Shown here: positions 21,014-31,349 of the stretch, piece after piece
Position numbering within the stretch: the stretch's first letter is position 1
Layout: every line of letters begins with the position of its first letter
Source of the DNA: Coprinellus micaceus
Taxonomy: Eukaryota > Basidiomycota > Agaricomycetes > Agaricales > Psathyrellaceae
Assembly: GCA_951394405.1 (NCBI GenBank)
Contig: OX596334.1
Span: 4,898,001-4,962,000 of the forward strand
Reading direction: 5' to 3'
Length of the DNA stretch: 64,000 nt
The notes under the pieces: model-generated
What the model saw: only the letters and a program-made list of their open reading frames with translations
Databases searched by the model: none
Told to the model about the DNA's origin: nothing
Position numbers and translations under genes: made by a program

Positions 21014-23913
21014 ATGAGCCTTTCCGAGGAGCAGGTCCAGGTCCTGGCAGACGCTGTGGCTACCTGGCGACTCCAGGAGTAAGTGAAGGTGTCACTTTTT
21101 GGTCCTTCATGTTCACGTCCTTCCAGTATCACTCTATTCTTTCTACGTGCGAATGGCTCTGCGAGATCGTGGCAGGGCCATCTGACCCTGTGCTTCCTTC
21201 AGATATACTACGTCCTCACAACGATTAAGGAGGAGGTGCGCACCGTTTTGGCCCAGAGATCCTCCTTGGCCAGCATGTTGACGTGGGGGAAGGTGTCTAT
21301 TATCCATCCGCAGAGGTGGAGCATCGGAATTTTTTTGTTCCTGGCGATACGATACGGAATACTTGTCACCGTCGCCCTCCAGCTCGCAAGTGAGTGACCC
21401 TTCCTCCTCCTTACATGCGCACCTCTCACACGGTGTCGTCATCCCCAGGAAATTATCGCACTTACTTCTCGATAAGCCCCACGGTTCGTTCTCGGTTTCA
21501 CCGCCTTGCATCCTGCACCTCTAACGGTTTGCAGAGGTGTAAGACTATTATGATTATCTACGACGGTAGGTTCTGGCATATAGAGTTGGCCCAGCGGAAC
21601 GTTCGTATCACTGACGGTTCGGTGCAAAGCCACATATTATGGTGCCCTCATGGCATGTAACGGTTTGTTGGAGTCCTCCGGTTCTGGATCATGGTACTGA
21701 ATGCCGGATGGCGCTCCCAGCCTCTCTCGGGCTGTTTCTGAGTGCTCTTCTCCAAGCCCGGAAGAGATTTCTCATTCCGATCGTCGCTCTCTGCGTGGTG
21801 GGGCTCTCCTGCACTTTGGCATCCCCTCGCGCTGATGGTGTGCTAGATCCCCTCGCTGTACGCTTTCATCATTGGGATGCTTAGCGACGTGCAGTATCCA
21901 GGTGAGGAACCTTGCATAGCCAGTCAAGTCTCATCTAGGCTGCAGACTTTAATTACTCTCTGTAGCTGAGGAAGTATTTGACCTCGACATCGAGCTTGGA
22001 TACCCTTGCTATGTCCCATCGAGCGAAGCATGGGTCAAGTCGACCGCGCGGGGCCTCGCACGGGATATACGACAATATATCTCCTTCGCTACCGCTACTC
22101 GTGTGTGAGCTACGCTTTCGAATGCAGACTCCGGACTGATCCCCGTCACTACATCATAAAAAAAGTCGATATCATTTGTGGATGATATGCCCAGCATGTG
22201 CACATGACGCAGCATTCACTCAGCATTCAGGTAGAATAAATGCGTGGTGTGCGCATAGCGTCGCATAGCGGCACCGCCTGTGCGGCACAACGGGTGCATC
22301 TGTGCAGCAGTTATGCGGCGAGGGCCGGATATGCAAGCAGACATGCACCGAGATGTGGGCGTTGGGCCAGTTAGAATGACAGTTGAATCGAATTACCTCA
22401 CAAAGAGCCGACTGACGCCTTCTCCTGCTAGAAACGCATACACATCCACCCCCAGATCGGCGTCGGGCGCCAGAGTCGGAGAGCGAACTTGGGGCGCCTT
22501 CGGCAAGTCGCGAAGCGTGACGTCACGCGTCGTCACATATAGCGACGCGTCCTTCGCGTTCCATCGTCGCGTTTCTTTCTTCCCTTCCCCCACCATCTCC
22601 TCCCGCCCTCCCCGCCCTCAACGTCCGTCGTTTCTGCCCATCCCCACCCGTGCCTTGGGCTGTAGGCTGGTACCAGGATATGGGAGACCTTGGTGATGCG
22701 TCGGTGAAGTGCTCGAGGTGCGCGCCGGCCAGTTCTCTCCATACAAAACCTGAAGTTTCCTAGTCGCCCAGATTACCTCCATTGCTCACTCACCTACCCC
22801 ACACTATGACCACCGTTTTCCACGACCCCGCCTAGTGCGATTCACCCGGGTACCCCTCAACCAGGAGCTCAGGTCCCGTTCTCAATGTCACCCGAGCGTC
22901 CTGCGCACGAGAGTCCCCGTTCTATGACCTATATATCCCCCTCGTAGTCTACATCTCCGTATACTATTTCTCAAAATACACTGGGTTTCCTGCACGCTGT
23001 TCTGTGGAATTTGCCCCAAGTCGGGGACGCAAGCATAGCCGTCGAATACGCGGGCGTAAATTCCGGCTGCATTTGGGCTGCATATTTGGTCCCCGGCTGC
23101 ACAAATGTGGCCGCTTGCATTTGTGCAGCTAATATTCCATCCACTCAACGAATGCAGCCCGCCCCCATATCTTCGCATATCTTGCATATCTTCACATATC
23201 ACGCACAAATGCTATCGACTTTTTTTATGATGTAGTGTTGCTGGTTCTGGCCATTGTCACCCTGGTGGTTCGCTATAAGGGCCAGCATGGCCAACTCATC
23301 CATATTCTCCGGAACGACGGCGGGCTCTACTACGTCGCCTTGGTCGGTTGGTGACCCCATACTCTCATCGGTATCCTTCGGGTGACTAATTATACTAACA
23401 ATTGTCAGTCCTCAGATATGGGTATTCAATCCTCAACTCACCTGCTATTCTTTCGGTACGTCGCAAGCACCTGCTGAAGGCGTAATCTCACAGCTGAGAT
23501 TGACTACAGGTTGAGGCACTCGATAGCAACCCAGCTTATATGTGAGTACGGCTTTATATCCAGACGCCACCGAATCCTCACCGCGTCTGCGCGTAGACTC
23601 CTGACGGTGTGCGTGATGACTACACACTGGCTCCCGCTCCGAAACTCACCTTAGCACTTACCCTCTGCTTAGGGCAAACGCTGCCATCATCCCCATTCTG
23701 GCTCAGCGTCTGATGATTAATATCCGCAAGGTGGACTTCGTGGGATCTCGCCCCACCACCTCCACACTACTCTTTGCCCATACCGCTCAGACCTCGGAGG
23801 GAAGGCTAGAGACTGAAGAAGGGGACTATTCGGCGCACGAGGAGGCGTATCACCTTCGTCAACGTCCTGCAGAGAAAAGAGATGACCTTGCGGACGCTAA
23901 ACGTAGTGTATAA
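21014..23913 (+). CDS. DUF6533-type seven-helix membrane protein, gene B (intron filled by a transposon, possibly disrupted)
   Basis: A paralogue of gene A. Exon 1 is MSLSEEQVQVLADAVATWR. Exon 2 (21203-21235) is IYYVLTTIKEE. Exon 3 is VSIIHPQRWSIGIFLFLAIR. Later pieces are LGLFLSALLQARKRFLIPIV, DLDIELGYPCYVPSSEAWV, LLVLAIVTLVVRYKGQHG with RNDGGLYYVALVG, LNSPAILS, VEALDSNPAYM, and a last exon AAIIPILAQRLMINIRKVDF ending AKRSV at 23913. Two things are odd. Exon 1 is one base shorter than in gene A at its 5' splice site (CAGGA|GTAAGT against CAGGAG|GTAAGT), which breaks the frame into exon 2. The intron at 22101-23235 contains a 1.09-kb CACTA-type element whose end provides the acceptor. The gene may therefore be a pseudogene or a recent derivative. 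It converges on gene C with 84 bp between stops. Confidence 0.6.
22147..23237. mobile_element. 1.09-kb CACTA-type element, non-autonomous
   Basis: The ends are inverted repeats of about 34 bp with one mismatch. The left end begins CACTACATCATAAAAAAAG and the right end is its reverse complement, ending GATGTAGTG. Just inside both ends are repeated short words (GCATTTGTG, GCACAAATG, TGCAGC), typical of CACTA subterminal repeats. No transposase is encoded. A clean 3-bp target duplication is not visible (CGT on the left, TTG on the right), so one flank may have changed after insertion. This is a different family from the 273-bp MITE. It lies within an intron of gene B and overlaps the first two bases of the next exon. 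Confidence 0.75.
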
Positions 23914-23997
23914 CGAAGGGGAGCTCGATGACTCCTGTAAATGAGTGTATATTCCGACTATTGGGTCAGACATAAATAGTGCGAGGTCGTTTTAATT

Positions 23998-25506
23998 TCA
24001 TGATTTCCAAGTGCTCTGATGATACCCAGGCCGAGAGGTGAATTGGATGGTGGAAGGGAAGCGCTCATTCCCGACCGCGACTGGGCCCCTCTTGTCTGCA
24101 GTTTGTCGCAGGTGCAACAGCATGCGCGTTGCGAGTATGCCGTGCGAGATGACCTCAATCTGTGTGAACGCCCACTTCAGACTACGTGCCTGTTGAAGCG
24201 AAGGTCAGCGTTCGACGTCCAGTGAAAGGTGGGAAGCTGACGGAGGACGTACCGAAGAGACGTTGATACTGATGTTAAGAAGCGCTAGGACTGTGATTGC
24301 GCTGAGCGATGAGGACGGATAGAAGGTGGAGATGACTCACTGGACATCAATACCATGTAAAACACTCCATCCCGATAAAACACCTGGAACAGCGACGTCT
24401 TGAACTCTTGATGCCGTCGGAACGCCAGGTATACCATTATCGAGTTAACCGCTGACGGTTCCTGGTCGTCAGATTCGCTATTGGAAGGCGGGTTCGGGGA
24501 CATACAGGTGACGCTCCAGAGAACAATGGCAAAGGCCCCAGAGAGGTAGGCGTCGTTGATGGCCGCTGGCATGCATGGAAGGTCCGTAAATGGGAATTGT
24601 ACGACTATGGAAGTTGTCATCTCAGTATGAGAACAGCCTCAGTATCAAAAGATGGACTCACATGTCACGCTCTTGTCGAATAGAACCAGAATCGCCGCTA
24701 GGGCGCCACCAAGAGGGACCTATGATATCAATACGTCAGTCGCTGCCCAACACGAAGTTTTCGGCACGCACAACTGCCTGGAATATCAAGAACGCGAGCA
24801 TTCTCCTGTCCCGCCCCGAGAACGCCCATACCCGGATGAAGAGAATCCCTTGAGTCAGGACTTCAGATTTCGGCGATTGGCAGATAAATTGAGTGAGGCC
24901 TTACATTCGGAGACAACCACGCAGAGGGCTGAGGAAACAATGTTTCGAGTAAATGCGACCTTGCAATCCTCAGGGCTCAGCCCGAGTGGGAAGTCAACTG
25001 CGAGATACTCAGTATGGTCAAGGGAAGGCTGGGGTAAGACGGTACTCACATGCCAGTACGAAGCCCAAATGGCCGATCATGTAATAGCGCAGGATAAAGA
25101 ATAACACTTTCGGTACGCTCAGCGGTGCTGGCCACATGTAGCGAACCTGAGGGCGTTGATTGGCTCATCGGACCCAGACGGGAGCTCAGCGGATACATAC
25201 CTCATCGGGGAAGGTGTGGATCAGGTCGATTAGCTACACAGAGAGGTGCAGTTAGAACGCGCGCCGTGATTCAGAAGCGGTCCGCGAGACATACAACAAA
25301 CGTTAACCCAGCAGCACCCTTGAAGAGCGCGAAGGTTTCAGCCGCGATCTGGAGTTCGACAGCTATGTGGATCTTACAATGCACTACCGCAGGAGATCTA
25401 ACGTCAATGTCCGGTGAAACTTCCGACATCGAAGAATTCAACTCACGTTCAGACGTCTCGTCCACTCAACGCCATCCAGGATCTGTTGAAGTACTGCGGC
25501 ATCCAT
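23998..25506 (-). CDS. DUF6533-type seven-helix membrane protein, gene C (intact)
   Basis: About ten exons join in frame from the ATG at 25506 to the stop at 23998. Exon 1 (25506-25447) is MDAAVLQQILDGVEWTRRLN, exon 2 (25348-25295) IAAETFALFKGAAGLTFV, exon 3 (25233-25201) LIDLIHTFPDE, and exon 4 (from 25146) VRYMWPAPLSVPKVLFFILR. The DE|V intron position matches genes A, B, D and E. Further helices follow: VDFPLGLSPEDCKVAFTR, GILFIRVWAFSGRDRR, PLGGALAAILVLFDKS, FVQFPFTDLPCM with YLSGAFAIVLWSV, and YRDGVFYMVLM. The tail is LKWAFTQIEVISHGILATRM plus a short hydrophilic end. The closest relative in the window is gene D. This is the best-preserved member. The receptor role is inferred from topology only. 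Confidence 0.8.
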
Positions 25507-26913
25507 CTTCTTGCGGCGACTCTTGATAGGCGGAGACCTTCAGCGAGCCTGTGTCCCGAAGCGCCTATGATCAGAGAAGAGGAGGTTCGCGAACGAAGCT
25601 GATTTTAATCTGTTATATATCCCTTGCTATCAAAGCACGCCGAAGGTGACTATAGGATACAGGCTGCAATCCATATCATTGTTCTAATCAAAGGAAGCCT
25701 CGGGTGGGAGTCCCATAGACTATGCATCAAATTCCCCCATGCGTCCACACCCCGAGAAGGCCTTGGCTCTTCCCCTCAATGCACGCAATTAGAAAGTCTG
25801 AGCGGCATGATATGAAGTGGAGCTCACGACTAGGCATTTCGCTAACTTTCCATCTTTCTAGGATCGTGCATGGTCGACTGGACGAACGAAATCGTATTCG
25901 CCAGTGGGATCTAAGTATGTCCATCAGTGTGTTACCCTTCCCACCTCCGGAGCAGTATGATTCCCTCTTTTCTGGGATTGAGACAAGACACTGGCAAGGA
26001 ATTCTGGGCTGTCAAACCGCCCTCATGGTATCTGCTGTGTGACATTCTCCGTGCTGGTGATGCACCGCATTTCAGCGCGGCGAAATGTCAAAGCGCCTTC
26101 TGCCGCTGTGAACTCATCACAGTGCATGGCGCCGAGCAGAAGCCTCTGCCTAAACGAATCGTTGGACTAGTGTTGGGGTATCTCGGCGTTCACATGCCAC
26201 TTTTGATATGAGCTCAGGTCGCTCACCATGTTTCTATCTGTGCTTCGAGCTCCTTCCTTCTCTTGTATACGGTTAAAGTGTGGGACGTCACGGCCTCTTG
26301 TGTGGCACATGTAATCGCGCAACGAGAGAATGTATTCTTGGGTTCATCTCGTAAAGCGAAGGTTGCATGAATCAGCGGGGCACTCCTTCATCATTACACC
26401 ACACTGAACTGGGGCGCGTCTGATGCACTGTTGGAACTTCAATGTCAGATATGGGAGGGCATACCGGAGAGTTCCCCCACAATGTCTCATTGCAGGTGCG
26501 GATAACGAACTGAAGCGCTAAAAGGTATCCATCTGCGCAGTGGTCGACCACGCGAAGATTTGCGCCCGCTATGATCGAAACCGAGCAGGGGTGATGCGGG
26601 ACCGGACTCCGGTGTCGGGCATGGAAGTAGAAACAGATACAGCCATGATCTCACCCAGATCTCAAGGTAGCGTTGCCATTTGAGTGCTTCACTGAGGCAA
26701 TCGTGCCTGACCCTCAGCATTGCTGAGCGAGGAAGCGGGAAATGCCGAGCGTGGGAGTCAACTGATTAGGACAACGTGGATGAGGATTCTGATATGCTTC
26801 AGTAGGGTCCCACCCATCCAGAGACCTTCAAGCACCCAGTGAAGAGCCTTAAGGCTACCTCGAGCCAACCCCCCTCCACTTTTATTTTCATTTCTTGGGC
26901 ACCGATACGCGGG
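25507..26913. other. Intergenic, no supported gene
   Basis: A phrase KRIVGLVLGYLGVHMPLL near 26150 (+) is membrane-like and could be a decayed relative of the neighbouring receptors, but no second exon was found. The left flank of the LTR element is here (CGGG at 26910-26913). Confidence 0.4.
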
Positions 26914-27215
26914 TGTGAGGATCCTAACCCCTGCGGGTGCGGGAGGATCGCTCGAGTTCGAGGGGGATTCTTACTCAACGGGACGTTAGCATTGGGGGAA
27001 ACGGAAGGAAGGAGTGAACTCGGGGGAGGACGAGCTGGGGAATGTAGGTAAGTACATTGGGTTTTTATACTACGAATCTCGGAGCTCGGAAGCTTCGCTT
27101 CCGAGCATCTGTTCCGCACCATGCGGTGAGACGAACGACACCCGCGCTACCGCGCGGTGTCGGAGACGGATAAATAATGAGGGTGTCCGCACGTAGCCGG
27201 GACACCCTCCCTACA
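26914..27215 (-). repeat. LTR (3' LTR if the element is read on the minus strand)
   Basis: A 302-bp repeat starting TGTGAGGATCC and ending CCCTCCCTACA. Its end forms a strong hairpin: GAGGGTGTCC and GGACACCCTC flank a 12-base loop at about 27178-27209. A small inverted repeat, GGAAGC-TTC-GCTTCC, lies in the middle. Confidence 0.85.
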
Positions 27216-28814
27216 TCTCCCGGGAACTTTCTTGTGCTGACTCCCAGTCAGTACAACACCGGTGAAGTCGTAGGAAAGCGTATTGAAGTTGGGGGGGAAG
27301 CGAGTCGCTCAGTGAACGCCATATCGTTTCGAGTGCCGTCGGTCGGCCGTATGCTGATGGCCGAATTCATTGTCTCGTCGTTCCGTATTCTTCTATGCGC
27401 TTTCGTGGTCTTCAAGTGTCGATTCCGGATTGTAGAGCGAGAGATATGGCCCGAGATATGGAGATAGGATGCGTAACGAGTTCGCTAGGTACGAGCGAAG
27501 ATGTTGATTGGCGGGGCGTAGATATGGCGTACGGTAGCGACGAGTAAACGGGGGTGGTGATGACGGAACAGTAGGGAGGTAGCGGCGTCGAAAGCATCGA
27601 GACGAGAGGTCCATAGCGTCGCTGGAATGGCGATCGGACATTTCGAGAATGGGGTGTTTCGTTTTGAGGTGCCGAGGGAGGTGCTACGCAGTCTGTGGGT
27701 GACGAGAGGCGAGTTTCATCGGGATCACGGATGGCGAGACGAATCGTTGGGGGAGTCGGCAGAGGGGGTAGTGCTCGGGGCGAATAACGAGTGCCGACGG
27801 CGATTTAGTGCATGGAGGATTGAGACTTGCGGTCATAGTGCGACTAGGGCGTACACTAGAACACCTTCCCGGAGGTCTCCTCGCCGGAGTCGGTCGAGTA
27901 GACGTGTGCCAAGTGATGCTAGGGTGGGAGGAGGTCGAGAGACGGGCAGTGAAACTTGTGGGAGGCGGCAGGCGATGGGGAGGAGGGTCGTGGATGCGAG
28001 CGAGACGTGGCGGTGAGTGGGAAGAGATCGATATGCGTGTAGCGAGCCGTTGGTTTGTGACAGTGGAGGCTGCGAATCGATGATCTACATGGTCGACCGA
28101 CACTCCTGAACCGGGTGTTTCTTGACTGAAGGATGGTAGGCGGGTGTCGTAGTGAACGACGGTATCCGTCGATCTCCTCAAGGAGGGCGTCGTCCTTGCA
28201 GGCGGCGTCGGAATGAGGAATCACTTCGTCAGTCTCGGTGACTGCGAACGAAGCGAACGATAACGAAGGTGAGCGATGCATGGAGGCCTCGGTGGCCAGA
28301 GACGTGGGGTGTGATAACGAAGACGAGCGTACGATGCATGACACGGCATGCGGCTATCCTTCCAGCGACGTTGTTGGACGAAGGATAGGAACGAGGCGAA
28401 ATACGAATGCGAAACGACGAAAGACGTGGACGAAATATACGGTTGTGTGACGAGTGCATGGCACGACATGCGGTTATCGTTCCAGAGACGGTGCTGGACA
28501 CGGGATGCGAGCGGGGTGAGGGCGAGGTCGACGACGAGGCGCAGTGAGCAGCCCCCGAGTGGGGCAGATGACGTAGTGATCGGATTGACGGAGGATGAGA
28601 CACGATCGGAAGGGGGTGATCGGAGAGCGGGACGTATGACCGCGGTGATGAACGAGGGAAGAGAAATGGAAAGAAAATTGCGAGGAGGATGGCGAAGGCG
28701 ACGTCGATGCTGGGTCCAAGGAGAGCGAGCTTGGGGTTAACTTGTCGTCGACGGAGTGGTTGGGAGGCCGTGGGGTCTCGAAGAGCTATAACCCCCTCGC
28801 GGTGGGCTCCATTT

Positions 28815-29116
28815 TGTGAGGATCCTAACCCCTGCGGGTGCGGGAGGATCGCTCGAGTTCGAGGGGGATTCTTACTCAACGGGACGTTAGCATTGGGGGA
28901 AACGGAAGGAAGGAGTGAACTCGGGGGAGGACGAGCTGGGGAATGTAGGTAAGTACATTGGGTTTTTATACTACGAATCTCGGAGCTCGGAAGCTTCGCT
29001 TCCGAGCATCTGTTCCGCACCATGCGGTGAGACGAACGACACCCGCGCTACCGCGCGGTGTCGGAGACGGATAAATAATGAGGGTGTCCGCACGTAGCCG
29101 GGACACCCTCCCTACA
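28815..29116 (-). repeat. LTR (5' LTR if the element is read on the minus strand)
   Basis: Identical by eye to the copy at 26914-27215, including the terminal hairpin and the internal TATA box. Confidence 0.85.
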
Positions 29117-29974
29117 CGGGTATCCTGTCTGTGGGGCTGCCTCGAGCTCCTGGCCGACGGCACTGGGGACCAGAAAGATAGCCCAGCGAATCCCCACTTC
29201 CTTGATCCGTGTTGAACTTTGTCTACTTCTACCTACTCGTTTCTAGCCGCTCTGGCCCCAGCCCCGTCATATTGGCTCAATGCTTACGCGTTCGCGACTT
29301 CCTGTGCTCGACTGCAGCACGGGAGCCACCAGGCCACGGTGCGACGGATTTCGGCCGAATAGAGACTTATCAGTACCGTATAACACGAACTCCTCGCCCT
29401 TTCGAGCGAGAATCCGTATCTAACTGTTGCATGCCCTGTGGAATCCCTCCACCTTCGCCATCACGGTCGGCGGTTGCCCATCAGTATCTCCCCTCCCGTA
29501 ACCCTCCGTCCTTGAACCTTCCGATCCGCCCCCGAGAACTTCCCGCCTACCACCGCTGCGCACTTCACTGGTCCCTTTGTGACACTCGCCGCGTCAACGG
29601 AGGCATCTTCCGTCATGTCAGCCCAATGCCCACCACTTCGGTGTGCGGTCTTGGCTGTGCGAGGTCAGTCCTGTCGATTTTCGTCCCTACCTCTCCTGAA
29701 TCGCTCAGACACCCACTGGTTCGCTTCAGGTTTGGTGAAGTCACGGCTCCAGGGCGCGGGCACCCTTCCTGACGGTCACAACGGTATGTGTATACGGTTT
29801 AAAGCAAGGAATCGTACAGGATCTCATACTGATAGGCAGTGTACATGGGTTTAGTAAACATTTTCAGGATGAGTGTGCGGGAGGGGAAGAGGAAACGGGA
29901 GACAAAACTAGTACATTTGAAAAGCAACATCGTATCAGAAATCGGGAATTCTCCCCCAGAGGCTCGTGAACTTA
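29117..29974. other. Intergenic, no supported gene
   Basis: An open frame of 187 codons (29209-29772, +) begins at GTG and has no domain or signal peptide. It lies in C-rich DNA that is open in several frames. It is not called. Confidence 0.4.
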
Positions 29975-31249
29975 TTAAACCAAATTGGCAACCCAGCGAA
30001 CGGTCTTGTCAACAGCCCACTGTCCGCCGTTGAAGGCAAACTTATCGGTGAGCCTTTGAGCGGGACCGAAGTTCCCTTTCCCGTCATTGTAGGAAACCAG
30101 AACAAAGTTACCCCCAAACCCAATGACGTCAGCCCTTCCATCGCCAGTGAGGTCGACAAAGTACCTCGGATGCTCGTCAACGCGCCAGCCCTGGTCGACT
30201 CCAAAGTCGTTGAGGACGAGCTTGGGAGCAGCGAAGGTCCCGTCTCCGTTGTTGAGCGCGATGTAGACACCAGCGCTCGCAAACCCGACGATGTCGCCAC
30301 GTCCGTCACCAGTGACATCCGCCACGAACCGAGGATGCTTCTCCACCCTCCACTCCTGGTTGTACCCGAAGTCGGTGACGACGAGCTTGGGAGTTGCGAA
30401 GGTGCCATCTCCGTTGTTCAGCGAGACGATGACGCCATCGTCGCCGAATCCGACAACATCGACCTTCCCATCCCCTGTGAGATCAGCGAGAGTGCGAGGG
30501 TGCTTCTCGACTCTCCATCCCCCAGCGCTATAGGTGAAGTCGCTGATGACGGCCTTCCCAGCGTTGAACGTTCCATCTCCCTTGCCGGTAGCGATGATGA
30601 CAGCTGACTCTCCGAACCCGACAACGTCGGGAAGCCCATCTCCGGTGGTGTCGGCGAGGAAGCGGAGGTGACGGTCGAGCCTCCAGTTCCCGGCGTTGTA
30701 GCCGAAATCGGGAAGCGCAAGGCGGGATGTAGCGAAGGTGCCATTGCCGTTGTTGAGTGAGATGACGATACCAGCGTCTCCGAAGCCGATAATATCGACG
30801 GCACCCTTCTTGCGAAGGTCAGAGACGTAGCGAATGTGTTTGTCGTTCGTCCAGTTTCCTGCGTTCGTACCGAAGTCCTTGAGAGCGAGGACCTGAGGGC
30901 CGAAGGTGTTGTCGCCGTTGTTGAGGGAGATCAAGACACCGGCGTCACCGAAACCGACAATGTCAGAGCGATTGTTGCCTGTGGTGTCACCGACGAGACG
31001 GACGTGCTTCTCGACGCGCCAGTTCCCGGCGTTGTAACCGTAGTCCTTGATGACGAGGCGGATGTCAGGGTTGACACTGTTGCGAAGGATGACGACTCCA
31101 TCCTGTCCGAAGCCAATAATGTCGGCAGTGCCGGCTCGATCTGCGGGGACTGGTAGAGCAGGAACGAGGTGTAAGATGGAGATTCGCAAGGAAATACACC
31201 TATCTGACTTACCAGGAAGGTTCTGGGTGATGATAGCCTGGGTGGACAT
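29975..31249 (-). CDS. Seven-bladed FG-GAP/VCBS propeller lectin, PVL-like
   Basis: Two exons (31249-31213 and 31149-29975) with a 63-nt intron give 403 residues. The protein is seven tandem repeats of about 55 residues, each with a core like DIIGFGDAGVVISLNNGDGTF followed by an FGYNAGNWRVEKHPR-type segment. Calcium-loop motifs (DTTGDGLPD, DLTGDGKVD, DVTGDGRGD) recur. Repeat pattern, length and the absence of a signal peptide match the Psathyrella velutina lectin group, which binds N-acetylglucosamine and related sugars between propeller blades and resembles integrin alpha propellers. It is likely cytoplasmic and stored, acting in defence or glycan recognition (inference). The intron splits the LP-VPAD junction near the N-terminus. 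A TATA box lies about 95 bp upstream. All seven blades are present with no internal stop. Confidence 0.93.
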   Translation of the reverse strand: MSTQAIITQNLPGKSDRCISLRISILHLVPALPVPADRAGTADIIGFGQDGVVILRNSVNPDIRLVIKDYGYNAGNWRVEKHVRLVGDTTGNNRSDIVGFGDAGVLISLNNGDNTFGPQVLALKDFGTNAGNWTNDKHIRYVSDLRKKGAVDIIGFGDAGIVISLNNGNGTFATSRLALPDFGYNAGNWRLDRHLRFLADTTGDGLPDVVGFGESAVIIATGKGDGTFNAGKAVISDFTYSAGGWRVEKHPRTLADLTGDGKVDVVGFGDDGVIVSLNNGDGTFATPKLVVTDFGYNQEWRVEKHPRFVADVTGDGRGDIVGFASAGVYIALNNGDGTFAAPKLVLNDFGVDQGWRVDEHPRYFVDLTGDGRADVIGFGGNFVLVSYNDGKGNFGPAQRLTDKFAFNGGQWAVDKTVRWVANLV

Positions 31250-31340
31250 TGTGAATGCGATTTAGATTCTCGAGAGGTAGTTCGAAGAGCGGCCGTTATG
31301 AGCTTGGGCTGTTGAGAGACTCAGCGAGAGAGGCTCTCGC

Positions 31341-31346
31341 CTTATA
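31341..31346 (-). promoter_or_regulatory. TATA box of the lectin gene
   Basis: GGATATAAGG on the minus strand is centred about 95 bp upstream of the ATG at 31249. Confidence 0.6.
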
Positions 31347-31349
31347 TCC

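Larger units (their letters stand above)
26914..29116 (-). mobile_element. Non-autonomous LTR retrotransposon (TRIM/LARD-like), 2.2 kb
   Basis: Two 302-bp direct repeats (26914-27215 and 28815-29116) begin TG and end CA, and a 4-bp duplication CGGG flanks the whole. I see no difference between the repeats, so insertion is recent. The 1.6-kb interior has no gag, protease, reverse transcriptase or integrase motif. Minus orientation is suggested by a TATAAAAA box in the LTR read on that strand. It is also suggested by a TGGAGCCCACCGCGAGG stretch four bases inside the 28815 LTR, where a primer binding site starting TGG would be expected. The polypurine tract at the other end is weak. It must rely on an autonomous partner elsewhere. 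Confidence 0.8.

Noticed and set aside
22147..23237. Reading the gene B insertion as a second copy of the 273-bp MITE family
   Set aside because: Both start with CACTAC, but the inner terminal sequence, length and subterminal words are entirely different, so they are separate CACTA-type families.
28229..29023. 264-codon open frame on the minus strand spanning the LTR edge
   Set aside because: It starts inside the LTR and has a biased composition (Ser, Arg, Pro) without gag or pol motifs. Best explained as purine/pyrimidine skew of the LTR element.
29209..29772. 187-codon open frame on the plus strand
   Set aside because: Begins at GTG, lies in C-rich DNA open in several frames, and shows no signal peptide or domain.
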